A stretch of 64,000 nucleotides of DNA from Streptomyces sp. H27-H1 (GTDB lineage: Bacteria; Actinomycetota; Actinomycetes; Streptomycetales; Streptomycetaceae), in contig NZ_JAPNLJ010000025.1 in NCBI RefSeq assembly GCF_026627445.1, positions 49,618 through 113,617 of the forward strand. The letters run 5' to 3'. Of this stretch, positions 16,232 through 24,278 are shown in pieces. Every line of letters begins with the position of its first letter. The stretch's first letter is position 1. Under the pieces are notes generated by a model. That model saw only the letters and a program-made list of their open reading frames with translations. It had not been told where the DNA came from and ran no database searches. The position numbers and the translations under genes were made by a program.

Positions 16232-16731
16232 AGTCCGACTTCCGCTTCGTCTTGAACCGCTCCCTCTGGGCCTCTGCCGACTCGCGCATGTCCTCTTCAG
16301 AGACCTCCTGCCTGGCGCCTCCGCCCCACTGCGTCAGATAGGTGCCCTTCCCGCCGGGGACGTTGTCGATGTGGGAGATGAACAGGCAGTCGCCTGCGAA
16401 TTCACCGAACTCAGGCCCCAGTACTTGGCCTTCCTTCGGGTCCCGCCCGGCGGCAAGCCGCCTACCGTCCTCGTCGTAGATGACACGCTCCTCCTGGGAT
16501 GCAGCCGCCCGTACGCAGGGACCCGGGTGAGGACCCGGGGACTGTGTACTCGGCCTCTTGGAGGGCGGCCGTATACGCGGTGAACGGTGTGCGGTCCACC
16601 CACGGCTGCCACAGCCACAGGCCGCCACCCACCATGAGGACAGCTACCGCACCGGCAGCCAACCGTGTCTTCTTCGGCCGCCAGTCAACCGCCGTCGCTT
16701 TCTCCAGCGATACGCCGTCAATCTCTTCCAA
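16209..16731 (-). pseudogene. Frameshifted single-TM protein
   Basis: Reading from TTG 16731 (GGTGGGGG upstream) gives EEIDGVSLEKATAVDW, a basic WRPKKTR, a transmembrane helix (LAAGAVAVLMVGGGLWLW) and then FTAYTAALQEAEYTV. Meaningful sequence then continues in another frame (QEERVIYDEDGRRLAAGRDPKEGQVLG ... SDFKLPPER) to a stop at 16209. The switch falls around 16500-16560. It looks like one membrane-anchored protein broken by a frameshift, or a sequencing error. It is inserted convergent to the portal gene, so it is a moron-type cargo gene. Confidence 0.55.
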
Positions 16732-16855
16732 GATGCCCCCACCTGGATAGTCGTGTTGATCATGCCAGGTGAGGGGATCGGAAGGCCGAGGGGCGTCACG
16801 CTGGCTTACGTAGACTCGGTGACGGCGCGGGGACGTCGAGGAGCTGCACGTCCTG

Positions 16856-17527
16856 ATGTCCCGCACCCTGCCCACTCCCGGTGCCGTCCTCGGCTACCGC
16901 CGCGACGGCCGCCCCATCTTCCCGATCCTGGGCGCCTCGTCCGAAGATCCGTCCAACGCTCCAGTGAGGGTCTCTTTCGACCAGCAGCAGCTTCAGCAGC
17001 TGATGGCCCGCGAGAAGGACCAGGGGCAGCGTTCCGGGGCCCGCGCACTCGTCGAGAAGCTGGGCTTCACCTCGGCCAGCGAGCTGGAGCAGTTCGTCAC
17101 CACGCAGCGCGAGGCTGAACAGGCGCAGCTCACCGAAGCCCAGCGTCGTGAGCAGGAGCTCGACGCCCGCGAGGCCGCAACCGTCCAGCGTGAAGCGGCG
17201 GCGAGCAGCCGTGAGCGGGACGCCGCACGTCGTGCCGCCCTCGCGGGACTCGGTGCGACAGGCGAGGACCTCAACGACGCCGTGGCCCTGCTCCGCGTCC
17301 CGGACGACGCGGACGACACCACCGTGGCCCAGGCCGCAAGCGATCTCCGCGACCGGCGCCCCGAACTGTTCACCACGGTCCCGAAGACCCCCGGAGCGAT
17401 CCCGCCGGCGCCCGGCGGAGCACCCGCGTCCGTCCCTCCGCCCCGCCCGGGCAACCAGACCAGCAAGCCCGGTTCTGCCGGACTCGCGATGGCACGGCGG
17501 CGCGGCATCCTTCCCCCGGCCACCTAG
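16856..17527 (+). CDS. Capsid scaffolding protein
   Basis: Encodes 223 aa. An N-terminal ~35-residue segment (YRRDGRPIFPILG) is followed by a long, charged, Gln/Glu/Ala-rich region (residues ~40-135) likely to form a coiled coil, and then a Pro-rich tail ending in a basic patch (MARRRGILPP). This architecture and position between portal and decoration/capsid genes match siphovirus scaffolds, which guide capsid shell assembly and are then lost. No protease domain is fused. Confidence 0.72.
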   Translation: MSRTLPTPGAVLGYRRDGRPIFPILGASSEDPSNAPVRVSFDQQQLQQLMAREKDQGQRSGARALVEKLGFTSASELEQFVTTQREAEQAQLTEAQRREQELDAREAATVQREAAASSRERDAARRAALAGLGATGEDLNDAVALLRVPDDADDTTVAQAASDLRDRRPELFTTVPKTPGAIPPAPGGAPASVPPPRPGNQTSKPGSAGLAMARRRGILPPAT

Positions 17528-17641
17528 CCGCACGCATCGCCAGCTGCACGCCGCGGGGACCACGCCCCGCTCTCTCCTCGTGGACCGCTCCACCAACTCC
17601 GGTGAGTGCGTGTCGCCTCCAGCACTACAGGAGACAGCGGC

Positions 17642-18064
17642 TTGATACAGCCGTACACGACCTCTGTGACCGTGACCGCTGACCGGGACTGGCTCGCCTC
17701 CCGCCACGGCACCGACTCCACCGAGACGATCACCATCGACCTGGCCAAGCTCACCAAGAGCACCCACTACTCCGAGCCGACCGCGACCGCCCCACACGGC
17801 TTCGTGCGCTCCGGTGTGCCCGTCGGCCGGATCACCGCCTCCGGCCTGTACGGCGCCTACGACCCGGCGGCCACCGACGGCCGCCAGGTCCTCGCCGGCC
17901 TCGTCTACGCGGAGGCCGCGTTCACCCCGGGCACCGTGAAGGTCCCGGCTGCGCTGTTCTGGCACGGCACGGTGAAGACGGCGAAGATCCCCGGCGGCAT
18001 CGATCCGTCGAAGATCGCCGCGAACCCGGCGGGCGCGCAGATCCGCTTCCTGGCGGTGAGCTGA
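17642..18064 (+). CDS. Head decoration protein
   Basis: Encodes 140 aa from TTG 17642 with AGGAG upstream. The mid-protein pattern SGVPVGRIT, GLYGAYDP and GRQVLAGLVYAEAAF, then ALFWHGTVKTAKIPGGID, is typical of the lambda gpD-like head decoration family that trimerises on the capsid surface and stabilises the expanded head. It precedes the major capsid gene with a one-base stop/start overlap, the classic D-E order. A GTG 36 bases upstream is open but lacks a better ribosome site. Confidence 0.8.
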   Translation: MIQPYTTSVTVTADRDWLASRHGTDSTETITIDLAKLTKSTHYSEPTATAPHGFVRSGVPVGRITASGLYGAYDPAATDGRQVLAGLVYAEAAFTPGTVKVPAALFWHGTVKTAKIPGGIDPSKIAANPAGAQIRFLAVS

Positions 18065-19113
18065 TGAGCATCTCCGACCTCCTCAAGGGCGTGTCCGTCG
18101 CGGACCTCACCGTGTACGCACGCTCGATCCCCAACCCGGGTGACTTCCTCCTGACGCAGACCGTGTTCACGGAGACGCAGGTCCAGGACGTGAAGTGGCG
18201 GATCCGGAACTCGAAGCGGCGCGTCAACACTGCCTCCTACCGTGCGTACGACACGAGCGTCCCCTTCGCGAAGCGCCAGGCCGAGGCCACGCAGACCGAG
18301 GGCACCCTGCCCGCGCTCGGCCAGAAGCTCCTGGTGGGCGAGATGGAACAGCTCCTGCTCGACGCTGCGCGCGGCGCCGACGAGGACCGGCTTGTTGAGC
18401 TGCTCTATGACGACGTCGAACGGCACGTCGAAGCGATCCGCTCGCGCCTGGAGCTGGCCGCCGGTGACGTGCTCCTCGACGGCAAGTTCTCCCTCGCCGG
18501 CGAGAACGGGCTGACCGTCGAAGTCGACTATGGCGTCCCGGCGGCGAACATGCCGACCGCCCCGAAGCCGTGGTCCGATCCGACCTCCGACCCGCTCGCG
18601 GACGAGCTGCGCTGGATCGACTACCTGGACTCGATCGGCGCCCCGGCCCCGGAGATGGTCCTCACCTCCCGAAGGGCGTGGTCGCACCTCGCGGGGAACG
18701 GCTCCTATCGGGCCGCCTACCACGGCACCCCGACCGGCGCCCAGACGCCCACGTCGGTCCTGACCCCCGAGCAGGTCAACAGCGTGCGCGGTACGTACGG
18801 GCTGCCGCCGATCACCCTCTACAAGGCGCAGGTCTGGCAGGACGACGTGTCTAAGCGCGTACTGCCCGAGGACAAGTGGATTCTGCTTCCGCCGGATCGC
18901 GCCAAGTGGGGACAGACCCAGTACGGCACCACCGCCGAGTCCCTGGCCCTGTCCCGCGGCACTGGCGCGCAGATCGAACGGGAGGAGGCCCCGGGCATCA
19001 TCATCACCCGCGGTGCTCAGGACGACCCCGTGCAGATCTGGACGAAGGGCGCTGCCGTCGCCATGCCGGTGCTGGCCGCCCCGGACTGCCACATCACTGC
19101 GACTGTCCTGTGA
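18064..19113 (+). CDS. Major capsid protein (gpE family)
   Basis: Encodes 349 aa. The sequence fits the phage major capsid protein E family (lambda gpE-like HK97 fold): an N-terminal strand-rich arm (TQTVFTETQVQDVKWRIRN), a middle LVGEMEQLLLDAARG helix, and a C-terminal domain ending PGIIITRGAQDDPVQIWTKGAAVAMPVLAAPDCHITATVL. It is the shell-forming subunit. It directly follows the decoration gene and overlaps the start of the next small gene (GTGA), so translation is coupled. Confidence 0.9.
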   Translation: MSISDLLKGVSVADLTVYARSIPNPGDFLLTQTVFTETQVQDVKWRIRNSKRRVNTASYRAYDTSVPFAKRQAEATQTEGTLPALGQKLLVGEMEQLLLDAARGADEDRLVELLYDDVERHVEAIRSRLELAAGDVLLDGKFSLAGENGLTVEVDYGVPAANMPTAPKPWSDPTSDPLADELRWIDYLDSIGAPAPEMVLTSRRAWSHLAGNGSYRAAYHGTPTGAQTPTSVLTPEQVNSVRGTYGLPPITLYKAQVWQDDVSKRVLPEDKWILLPPDRAKWGQTQYGTTAESLALSRGTGAQIEREEAPGIIITRGAQDDPVQIWTKGAAVAMPVLAAPDCHITATVL

Positions 19114-19313
19114 GCGCGGCCGTCCATGCCCTCGGGGTCCTGACCGCGACCGTGCACGTCGTTGACCCGATGCAGCGCGTACCGCTCGTGCTGACCGCCG
19201 GCACGGAGGTCACGGACCCGGAGATCGCCGAGCAGATCACCAACCCCAACTGTTGGGAGAACGACGAGCCACCGAAGGCGAAGCCCGCCCGTAAGGGCAC
19301 GCCCTCAGCCTGA
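19110..19313 (+). CDS. Small phage head protein
   Basis: Encodes 67 aa from GTG 19110, overlapping the capsid stop by four bases. A strand-rich core (ATVHVVDPMQRVPLVLTAGTEV) is followed by EIAEQITNPNCWE and a basic tail. Proteins of this size and place in actinophages are uncharacterised head or head-tail accessories. Coupling to the capsid gene supports a structural role. Confidence 0.6.
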   Translation: MSAAVHALGVLTATVHVVDPMQRVPLVLTAGTEVTDPEIAEQITNPNCWENDEPPKAKPARKGTPSA

Positions 19314-19375
19314 CCGCCCCGGCGGGGAGGAGCACACCGCTCCTCCCCGCCTCCTACGTACCGAACAGGAGCTTC

Positions 19376-19696
19376 GTGCACACCGATGTCCTTCACTGGC
19401 TGGCGGCCCAGCTCGGCCCCGACGCAGATCCGGTCGATCTGGCCCAACGGTACGAGCGACTCGGATCAGCGCGTGCCGTTGCCGACGAGATGCTTCACGA
19501 GCGGATCGCCACGCTGCTCGCTGAGCCTCTGCGGGTAACCGTGAACGGCGTCGCGACCATCGATCACGCCTCGAACGTGGCCGCACTGGAGCGGCGCCTT
19601 GGCCAGCTCAGCTCACAGACCGCACCCGACGACGGACCTGTGGGGGCGCCGGAAATGATCCTGAGCGTCCCGCTCGTCGCGCGCCCCCGTCGCTGA
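19376..19696 (+). CDS. Putative head-tail connector protein
   Basis: Encodes 106 aa from GTG 19376. Predicted largely helical (LHWLAAQL, DLAQRYERLGSARAVADEML, ALERRLGQL), with a basic C-terminus. It occupies the slot where siphoviruses carry the first head-tail connector, but I see no diagnostic motif. It is followed by a strong terminator and then by two inserted minus-strand genes. Confidence 0.5.
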   Translation: MHTDVLHWLAAQLGPDADPVDLAQRYERLGSARAVADEMLHERIATLLAEPLRVTVNGVATIDHASNVAALERRLGQLSSQTAPDDGPVGAPEMILSVPLVARPRR

Positions 19697-19787
19697 CGGA
19701 CCACGGCGGTCCGGTCCGCCGGGACGGCGTAACGGGCAGAAGAGGAAACGGACAGGGCGTCCACGGCCCTCCGGGGTGAAAACGGCG

Positions 19788-19817
19788 GTGTCCCGCCCCC
19801 GAAGAGGGGCGGGACAC
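19788..19817. terminator. Strong hairpin terminator
   Basis: GTGTCCCGCCCC (19788-19799), a six-base loop, then the exact complement at 19806-19817. It sits after the capsid block and before the inserted nuclease pair, and could act in both directions. Confidence 0.75.
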
Positions 19818-19890
19818 TCGGGTCCGATAAGCACAGCAGCCAGCTTTGATTAATGGACGTGGCTCACGCTACGGCAGCGAACGGGACGGT

Positions 19891-20418
19891 CTACATCGCT
19901 GCTCCTCCGCGGAGCAGACGTTGTTGCTGGTCGTCCGCCTCTGTGTCGTCTGCTTGCAGGGAGGGTGATGCGGTGTTGGACGGCGGTAGCGTGTCGGATG
20001 ACGGCCACGCGGAGATCAGGTAGGCCTCGGCTGATTCGAGGTTCGTGCCATCGGGTTCGAAATGGCGACCGCGTGCTTTGATCTCAACCTCGTACCAGCC
20101 AGGTCCTGCCTCACTCAGGAGCGAAAGGCTTTCGTGGGCTCCGTGGACGAGCGATTCGACGCGAAGGCCGCCCGTCGGTGCCCAAAGGCGAGCGCGGGCG
20201 TTTTCTTCCCAGCCGCCGTTGTCGACGTCACCTTGCTGGGGGATCGCGTCTACTTGGACGGTGACGTGTCCCGTGTTGATGCCGGTCAGGACAATGGCCC
20301 CTTGCGCCATGGGCACTAGCAGGCTTTGGGACCAGTCAGCTGTTTCGATGGGTACTTCACCGGCGTCGAGAATGCCGAAGGTGCCTTCGTTGACGAAGAT
20401 CCGGGCTGAGACGGTCAT
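19891..20418 (-). CDS. Hypothetical partner of NucA/NucB nuclease
   Basis: Encodes 175 aa, soluble and acidic, with a strand-rich N-terminal ~120 residues (IFVNEGTFGILD, AIVLTGINTGHVTVQVD, GWYEVEIKARGRHF) and a disordered acidic tail (QADDTEADDQQQR). I recognise no family. It is encoded downstream of the secreted nuclease on the same strand (119-base gap), both inverted relative to the surrounding phage genes. That pairing suggests an immunity protein that blocks the nuclease inside the producer, though a secreted toxin with its own signal peptide need not have one. Confidence 0.55.
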   Translation of the reverse strand: MTVSARIFVNEGTFGILDAGEVPIETADWSQSLLVPMAQGAIVLTGINTGHVTVQVDAIPQQGDVDNGGWEENARARLWAPTGGLRVESLVHGAHESLSLLSEAGPGWYEVEIKARGRHFEPDGTNLESAEAYLISAWPSSDTLPPSNTASPSLQADDTEADDQQQRLLRGGAAM

Positions 20419-20537
20419 GTGTTACTCCTCGCTCCGCGGCGGCACTCGGATACCGATGTGGAGCACGGTACTTGAGGACTCGTCTGCCAGTGGGGCTGCG
20501 GCGTCGCGCCGCCGCAGCCTCGTGCGGGCTGGTGTCC

Positions 20538-21803
20538 TTACCTGACTGCGACGCGGAAGGGGTCGTTCTCCAGGACCCGCTCGCGGCGGAAGAACTGGGT
20601 GTTCGTTCCGCCCTGTGAGTTGTTGTCGGCCACGGCGATCATGCAGACGCTGACCCCGCTCGGACCTGTGCCCGTGGGGACGCCTGTGAAGCCACAGCCG
20701 GTCTGGGTGCGGCGGGTACCTCCGACATTGAGGCCCTGGTGAGAAGTCGCGATGGGGTATTCATCGCATGACTTTCCCGGGATGCTCGGGGCACGGCCGC
20801 AGGCCTTTGTCCGGTTGCTGGCGATGATCGTGGCGTTCTCCGTCCGGGTGAGCGGGTTGGCGAAGGTCGCTCCGGGGAGTCCGGAAGCTTGGGCCTTGGT
20901 GACATGGGCTGCGAGTGCAGGGGTGTTGGCGCGCAGGTATACCAGCTCGGAGGCATACCAGGGCACCACGCAGCCGGCGCCGGGGCGCCCGGCTGTTGCG
21001 TTGTCGCACCGGACCTCGTTCATGGAGACGCTGGTGACGGCGGCGCTATAGGGAGCGTTGGTGAAGGTGAGGTACCAGGTGGTTCGGCACTTGCCGATGG
21101 CGCCTGAAGCCGTGGCGGTGGTGTCCCAGAACGACTCGCCTTGCTGCCACGAGTTGGCAGGAGAAAGCTTCTTCCTCGGGAAAGTTGCGCTCTCGCGGCT
21201 GCAGGAACCAGTCAGGGTGGCCTGGCCATCGATCGCGGCCTTCGGGGCGTCTCCCCAACCGCTGTACATGGACGTTTCGATCTGGTGGGCGTACCTGCCG
21301 AGACCGGTGGATGTGTAGTTGTACTGCATGACGATCAAGTTGGCCTGACCCGTGGTCGTCCTCTGGCCGTTGACGATGCGCTGGGTGGTGTATGTGACGG
21401 TTGTCCATATGCACGCCTGAGTGCGCGTGCCATACACGCGATTCTTGGCCTTGTCGCACCACTGCGGGGGTGTGATCGCCGACAGAGCCGTGGGGCCGCG
21501 GTTGAGCGCACTCGCAGGTACCGGAGTGCCCGGCTTCACCTCGATGCAGGTGCTGGCACCGCTTGCGTTCGGCTCTGAGCACTTCGCGCCGTCGGGAGCC
21601 GCCAGAGGCTGGGCCTCTGGCTTGCCGACGGGCTCGTTACCCAGACTTACCGGCTCTGGTACGGGGCGCGCCGTGCCTGCCGTTGCGGGGCGCTCGTTTG
21701 CTTCTGGCGTTTGTGCTGACGCCACACTCGTTGAGCCGACCAGGAGCACGATGGCAGCGGTTGCAAGGCGTAACGCGATGCGCCTTGCGCCGTGTTGCTT
21801 CAC
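20538..21803 (-). CDS. Secreted NucA/NucB-type deoxyribonuclease
   Basis: Encodes 421 aa. Residues 1-30 are a Sec signal peptide (basic MKQHGARRIALR, hydrophobic AAIVLLVGSTSVASA). A Thr/Tyr-rich middle domain with paired cysteines follows. The C-terminal ~150 residues match the NucA/NucB DNase family: CDEYPIATSHQG near residue 346 and a final DNNSQGGTNTQFFRRERVLENDPF. Bacillus NucB-type enzymes degrade extracellular DNA. The gene lies reversed between the capsid and connector genes of the prophage, so it is cargo rather than virion structure. Confidence 0.78.
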   Translation of the reverse strand: MKQHGARRIALRLATAAIVLLVGSTSVASAQTPEANERPATAGTARPVPEPVSLGNEPVGKPEAQPLAAPDGAKCSEPNASGASTCIEVKPGTPVPASALNRGPTALSAITPPQWCDKAKNRVYGTRTQACIWTTVTYTTQRIVNGQRTTTGQANLIVMQYNYTSTGLGRYAHQIETSMYSGWGDAPKAAIDGQATLTGSCSRESATFPRKKLSPANSWQQGESFWDTTATASGAIGKCRTTWYLTFTNAPYSAAVTSVSMNEVRCDNATAGRPGAGCVVPWYASELVYLRANTPALAAHVTKAQASGLPGATFANPLTRTENATIIASNRTKACGRAPSIPGKSCDEYPIATSHQGLNVGGTRRTQTGCGFTGVPTGTGPSGVSVCMIAVADNNSQGGTNTQFFRRERVLENDPFRVAVR

Positions 21804-22101
21804 AGAGTTCCTCCACGTTCATTGCTTGTTCGGAGCGCCGACCCTAACTCCAGGTTTCCAACTGGCGTGCGAGAATTTCGCCTGCCGAGATGCTGAGGGA
21901 GCTGTTTCGGCATGGCGGTTCACCAGCGCGAATACGTCACCTCAAGCTGCGTGGGCGGTGATCACTTACAGGTAGCTCGCCATTCCGATTCATGATCACG
22001 TTCACGTGTCTGGGCAGCGTAGGACGCCACTCAGTGGGCTGCCGGTCCCTACCTCTTTCGTCGCTCGCGACCCTGACGTCTGCGCACTTACTGTGCTGAA
22101 T
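21804..22101. promoter_or_regulatory. Divergent intergenic region
   Basis: 298 bases between the minus-strand nuclease gene and the plus-strand connector genes. It must hold promoters for both directions, because the upstream terminator at 19788-19817 should block late phage transcription. I could not fix -10/-35 boxes with confidence. Confidence 0.4.
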
Positions 22102-22470
22102 ATGAGCGATGTGGATCAGGCGCAACGTGTCCGAATTTCTGCCTCTCCGGGCGAGCCCGCCGTGATCGAGATCGACGGGCATGACGTGGCCTCGACTGTG
22201 GAGGCCTACCGGATCACGCAGACCGTGGACGAAGGTCCCGAGGTCACGCTGTATCTGACTCCGGGCTGGGAGGGGATGGCCTTCGACGGGCTGGCGGAGG
22301 TGATGGCCGAGCCGTCCGATCTGAGGCATGTCGTGATCGGCTTCCTCAATGCCGTGGACTCGCAGAAGCTCGACGAGGCCGTGCTGAATCGCGATGACCT
22401 TGATGGCCGGCCTGGTGAGCTGACCCGCGGAGTGCTGGCGCAGCTGAGGGAGTGGGCCCATCGTGCTTGA
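22102..22470 (+). CDS. Phage head-tail region protein
   Basis: Encodes 122 aa from ATG 22102. An N-terminal strand-rich part (PAVIEIDGHDV, EAYRITQTVDEGPEVTLYLTPG) precedes a helical C-terminal half (GELTRGVLAQLREWAHRA). A longer frame back to 22006 lacks a ribosome site. It overlaps the next connector gene by eight bases. The position suits a head or neck accessory; no family was recognised. Confidence 0.6.
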   Translation: MSDVDQAQRVRISASPGEPAVIEIDGHDVASTVEAYRITQTVDEGPEVTLYLTPGWEGMAFDGLAEVMAEPSDLRHVVIGFLNAVDSQKLDEAVLNRDDLDGRPGELTRGVLAQLREWAHRA

Positions 22471-22873
22471 TCAAACTGGGATTGCGCGCTTCGCGGAGCG
22501 GCATCTGATGCCGGACACGGTGAAGGTGACGCGTGATGTCGGTGAGCAGGTCCTCGACCCGAAGACCGGCCAGCTGATCGACGGGCCGCCGCTGGTGGTC
22601 TACGACGGGAACGCCGGGCTGTATCCGCAGCAGGAGAAGATCCGCAGTCGGGGCCGGGACGGGGCGTGGGTGAAGGAGATCCGGGCCGGGTACAAGCTGC
22701 TGCTGCCACTGTCGGCGCCGGAGCTGGAGGACCACGATGTGGTGTTGGTGGTTGTGGCCCGTGACCGGCAGGCCGAGGGTCGTACGTACGAGGTGACCAC
22801 GCTGGGCGAGGTGTCGTCGTTCCCGGTTCTGCGGACCGTGTGGCTGGAGCAGCGTGACCGGGGTGCCCAGTGA
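22463..22873 (+). CDS. Head-closure/adaptor protein (DUF6093-like)
   Basis: Encodes 136 aa from GTG 22463, which overlaps the upstream gene. Features include HLMPDTVKVTRDVGEQVLDPKTGQL near the start and AGYKLLLPLSAPELEDHDVVLVV, a pattern seen in actinophage head-closure proteins resembling SPP1 gp16. Such proteins plug the portal and join it to the tail. It overlaps the following minor tail gene by four bases (ATGA-type), so the connector genes form a tightly coupled unit. Confidence 0.65.
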   Translation: MLDQTGIARFAERHLMPDTVKVTRDVGEQVLDPKTGQLIDGPPLVVYDGNAGLYPQQEKIRSRGRDGAWVKEIRAGYKLLLPLSAPELEDHDVVLVVVARDRQAEGRTYEVTTLGEVSSFPVLRTVWLEQRDRGAQ

Positions 22874-23277
22874 GCCGGGGGAAGGGATCGTTCAACCATC
22901 CGGCGGCGCTCGCAGCCCTCTTCGATCAGAAAGGGCTCACCCTGCGCTCGGAGTCGGAGGCTGCGGCCCGGGTCAGCGCGGCTCTGCTGGTGGCATCGAT
23001 CCGGCAGCGGGCGTCCGGCCGGCCGGGCCCGCGGGTGATCACCGGCAAGTACCGGGCTTCGTGGCAGTCCGAGGTCACAGCAGCAGGGCCGGTGTTCGTC
23101 GCGCAGATCGGCTCGAACGCGCCGCAGGCCCGGAGGCTGGAGTACGGGTTCGTCGGGACGGACAGCCTCGGCCGCCGGTACGCGCAGCCCCCGTTCTCTC
23201 ACGTCGGGCCCGCCGTAGAGGCCTCCGGGCCGGTCGTCGCTCGGATCCTCGGTACTGCGGTGGAGCGTGCCCTGTGA
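22870..23277 (+). CDS. HK97 gp10-like tail completion protein
   Basis: Encodes 135 aa. The second half carries the typical gp10 pattern ARRLEYGFVGTDSLGRRY followed by PPFSHVGPAVEASG. Homologues complete the tail end that meets the head. An N-terminal helix and an ITGKYRASWQSEV strand are also typical. It is coupled at both ends by four-base overlaps with its neighbours. Confidence 0.75.
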   Translation: MSRGKGSFNHPAALAALFDQKGLTLRSESEAAARVSAALLVASIRQRASGRPGPRVITGKYRASWQSEVTAAGPVFVAQIGSNAPQARRLEYGFVGTDSLGRRYAQPPFSHVGPAVEASGPVVARILGTAVERAL

Positions 23278-23513
23278 CCGATCTCGCCGCTGACATCGAG
23301 GAGGCCCTGACCGACGTCCTGGGTGGGCACGAACGCGGCATGCTGTCCCGGGCCGTGGTCGTCGCCGAGCTCCTGGACGCGGACGGCGAACGCACCCTCT
23401 CGATCATCACGACGCCCGGCGTCACGGAATGGGACGGGCTCGGCATGTGCCGGTACGGCGTGCTGTCCATCGAGGGGCCCGCAGCCTCCCACTTCACGGG
23501 AGGCTCCGAGTGA
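23274..23513 (+). CDS. Small phage protein
   Basis: Encodes 79 aa from GTG 23274 (GTGA overlap). Acidic, with an N-terminal helix (DLAADIEEALTDVLG) and strands (ERTLSIITTPGVTEWDGLGMCRYGVL). No family recognised. It is sandwiched between gp10-like and tail terminator genes, so a minor tail-region role is likely. Confidence 0.55.
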   Translation: MTDLAADIEEALTDVLGGHERGMLSRAVVVAELLDADGERTLSIITTPGVTEWDGLGMCRYGVLSIEGPAASHFTGGSE

Positions 23514-23938
23514 TCGACAGGGCTCCGCTCACGGCCGCCGTGCGCACCATGCTGAGCACGGCAACCGGCAGGCCCTGCGGGGTCGGGGGGCTCCCGCTGG
23601 TGGACGGCCGACCGGCGCCGCTGCCGTACAGCGTGCTCTACCCCCTGGGCGGCCTGGTGGACGGCTCGCCGTTCACTGATGCCTCCGAGGACGCGTACCC
23701 CGCCTTTCAGGTGACGATCGTCGGCGTCCGCACCGATCAGGCCGAATGGCTGGCCGACCGGGTACGTCGCGCCTTCCTCCAGCGCACGCCGGCGGGCGAC
23801 TGGGAGCAACCGGTCGCCGCCCCAGGCCTGAACGTGTGGGCTCGGGAGCTGCTCGTGGACGAAGGCGCCGACCCAGCTGGCGGAGACGTCGTGACGTACG
23901 TCCAGCGGTACAAGCTCGCCACGTCGGCATCGACATGA
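23510..23938 (+). CDS. Tail terminator protein
   Basis: Encodes 142 aa from GTG 23510 (GTGA overlap). LPYSVLYPLGGLVDGSPF, then AYPAFQVTIVGVRTDQAEWLADRVRRAFL, is the typical layout of siphovirus tail terminators (lambda gpU-like): an N-terminal helix, an edge strand with P-F-Q-V-T, and a helix following Q-A-E. The protein caps the tail tube and fixes its length. It is the last gene before a pair of inverted cargo genes. Confidence 0.68.
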   Translation: MIDRAPLTAAVRTMLSTATGRPCGVGGLPLVDGRPAPLPYSVLYPLGGLVDGSPFTDASEDAYPAFQVTIVGVRTDQAEWLADRVRRAFLQRTPAGDWEQPVAAPGLNVWARELLVDEGADPAGGDVVTYVQRYKLATSAST

Positions 23939-23982
23939 TGCTGGCAGGCCCCAGGTTCGGAGGGCCGCCAGCATCCTGTGGG

Positions 23983-24231
23983 TCAGGACCGGTCGTGGAG
24001 GCGGACGATCTCCTCGTCCACCTCCTCGGCGGCGGCCGGCGTCTCGTCCGGGGCGACCCGCTCGGCGATCAACCGGCGGAGTCGAGTGATCCGGGGCCCC
24101 CAGAACTCGCAGATGAGCCCGGTCAGACGCTTCATGACGGGCGGGCCGACGATGAGCGCGCCAATCCCGATCAGGGTCGTTCCAAGGCGGTTCTCCGTGA
24201 CCACGGACAGGGTCATGGTGATGGTCTGCAC
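23983..24231 (-). CDS. Small membrane protein
   Basis: Encodes 82 aa from GTG 24231 with GGAGA just upstream. One transmembrane helix (LGTTLIGIGALIVGPPVM, residues ~17-33) is followed by a basic stretch and an acidic tail (AAAEEVDEEIVRLHD). It is inverted relative to phage genes, 47 bases downstream of the next minus-strand gene, and probably co-transcribed with it. Function unknown; a membrane effector or exclusion role would fit cargo genes. Confidence 0.55.
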   Translation of the reverse strand: MQTITMTLSVVTENRLGTTLIGIGALIVGPPVMKRLTGLICEFWGPRITRLRRLIAERVAPDETPAAAEEVDEEIVRLHDRS

Positions 24232-24278
24232 TGCGTCTCCATGTCGAGGATCGGGCGCGGCGGCGCCCGATCTGGAGA

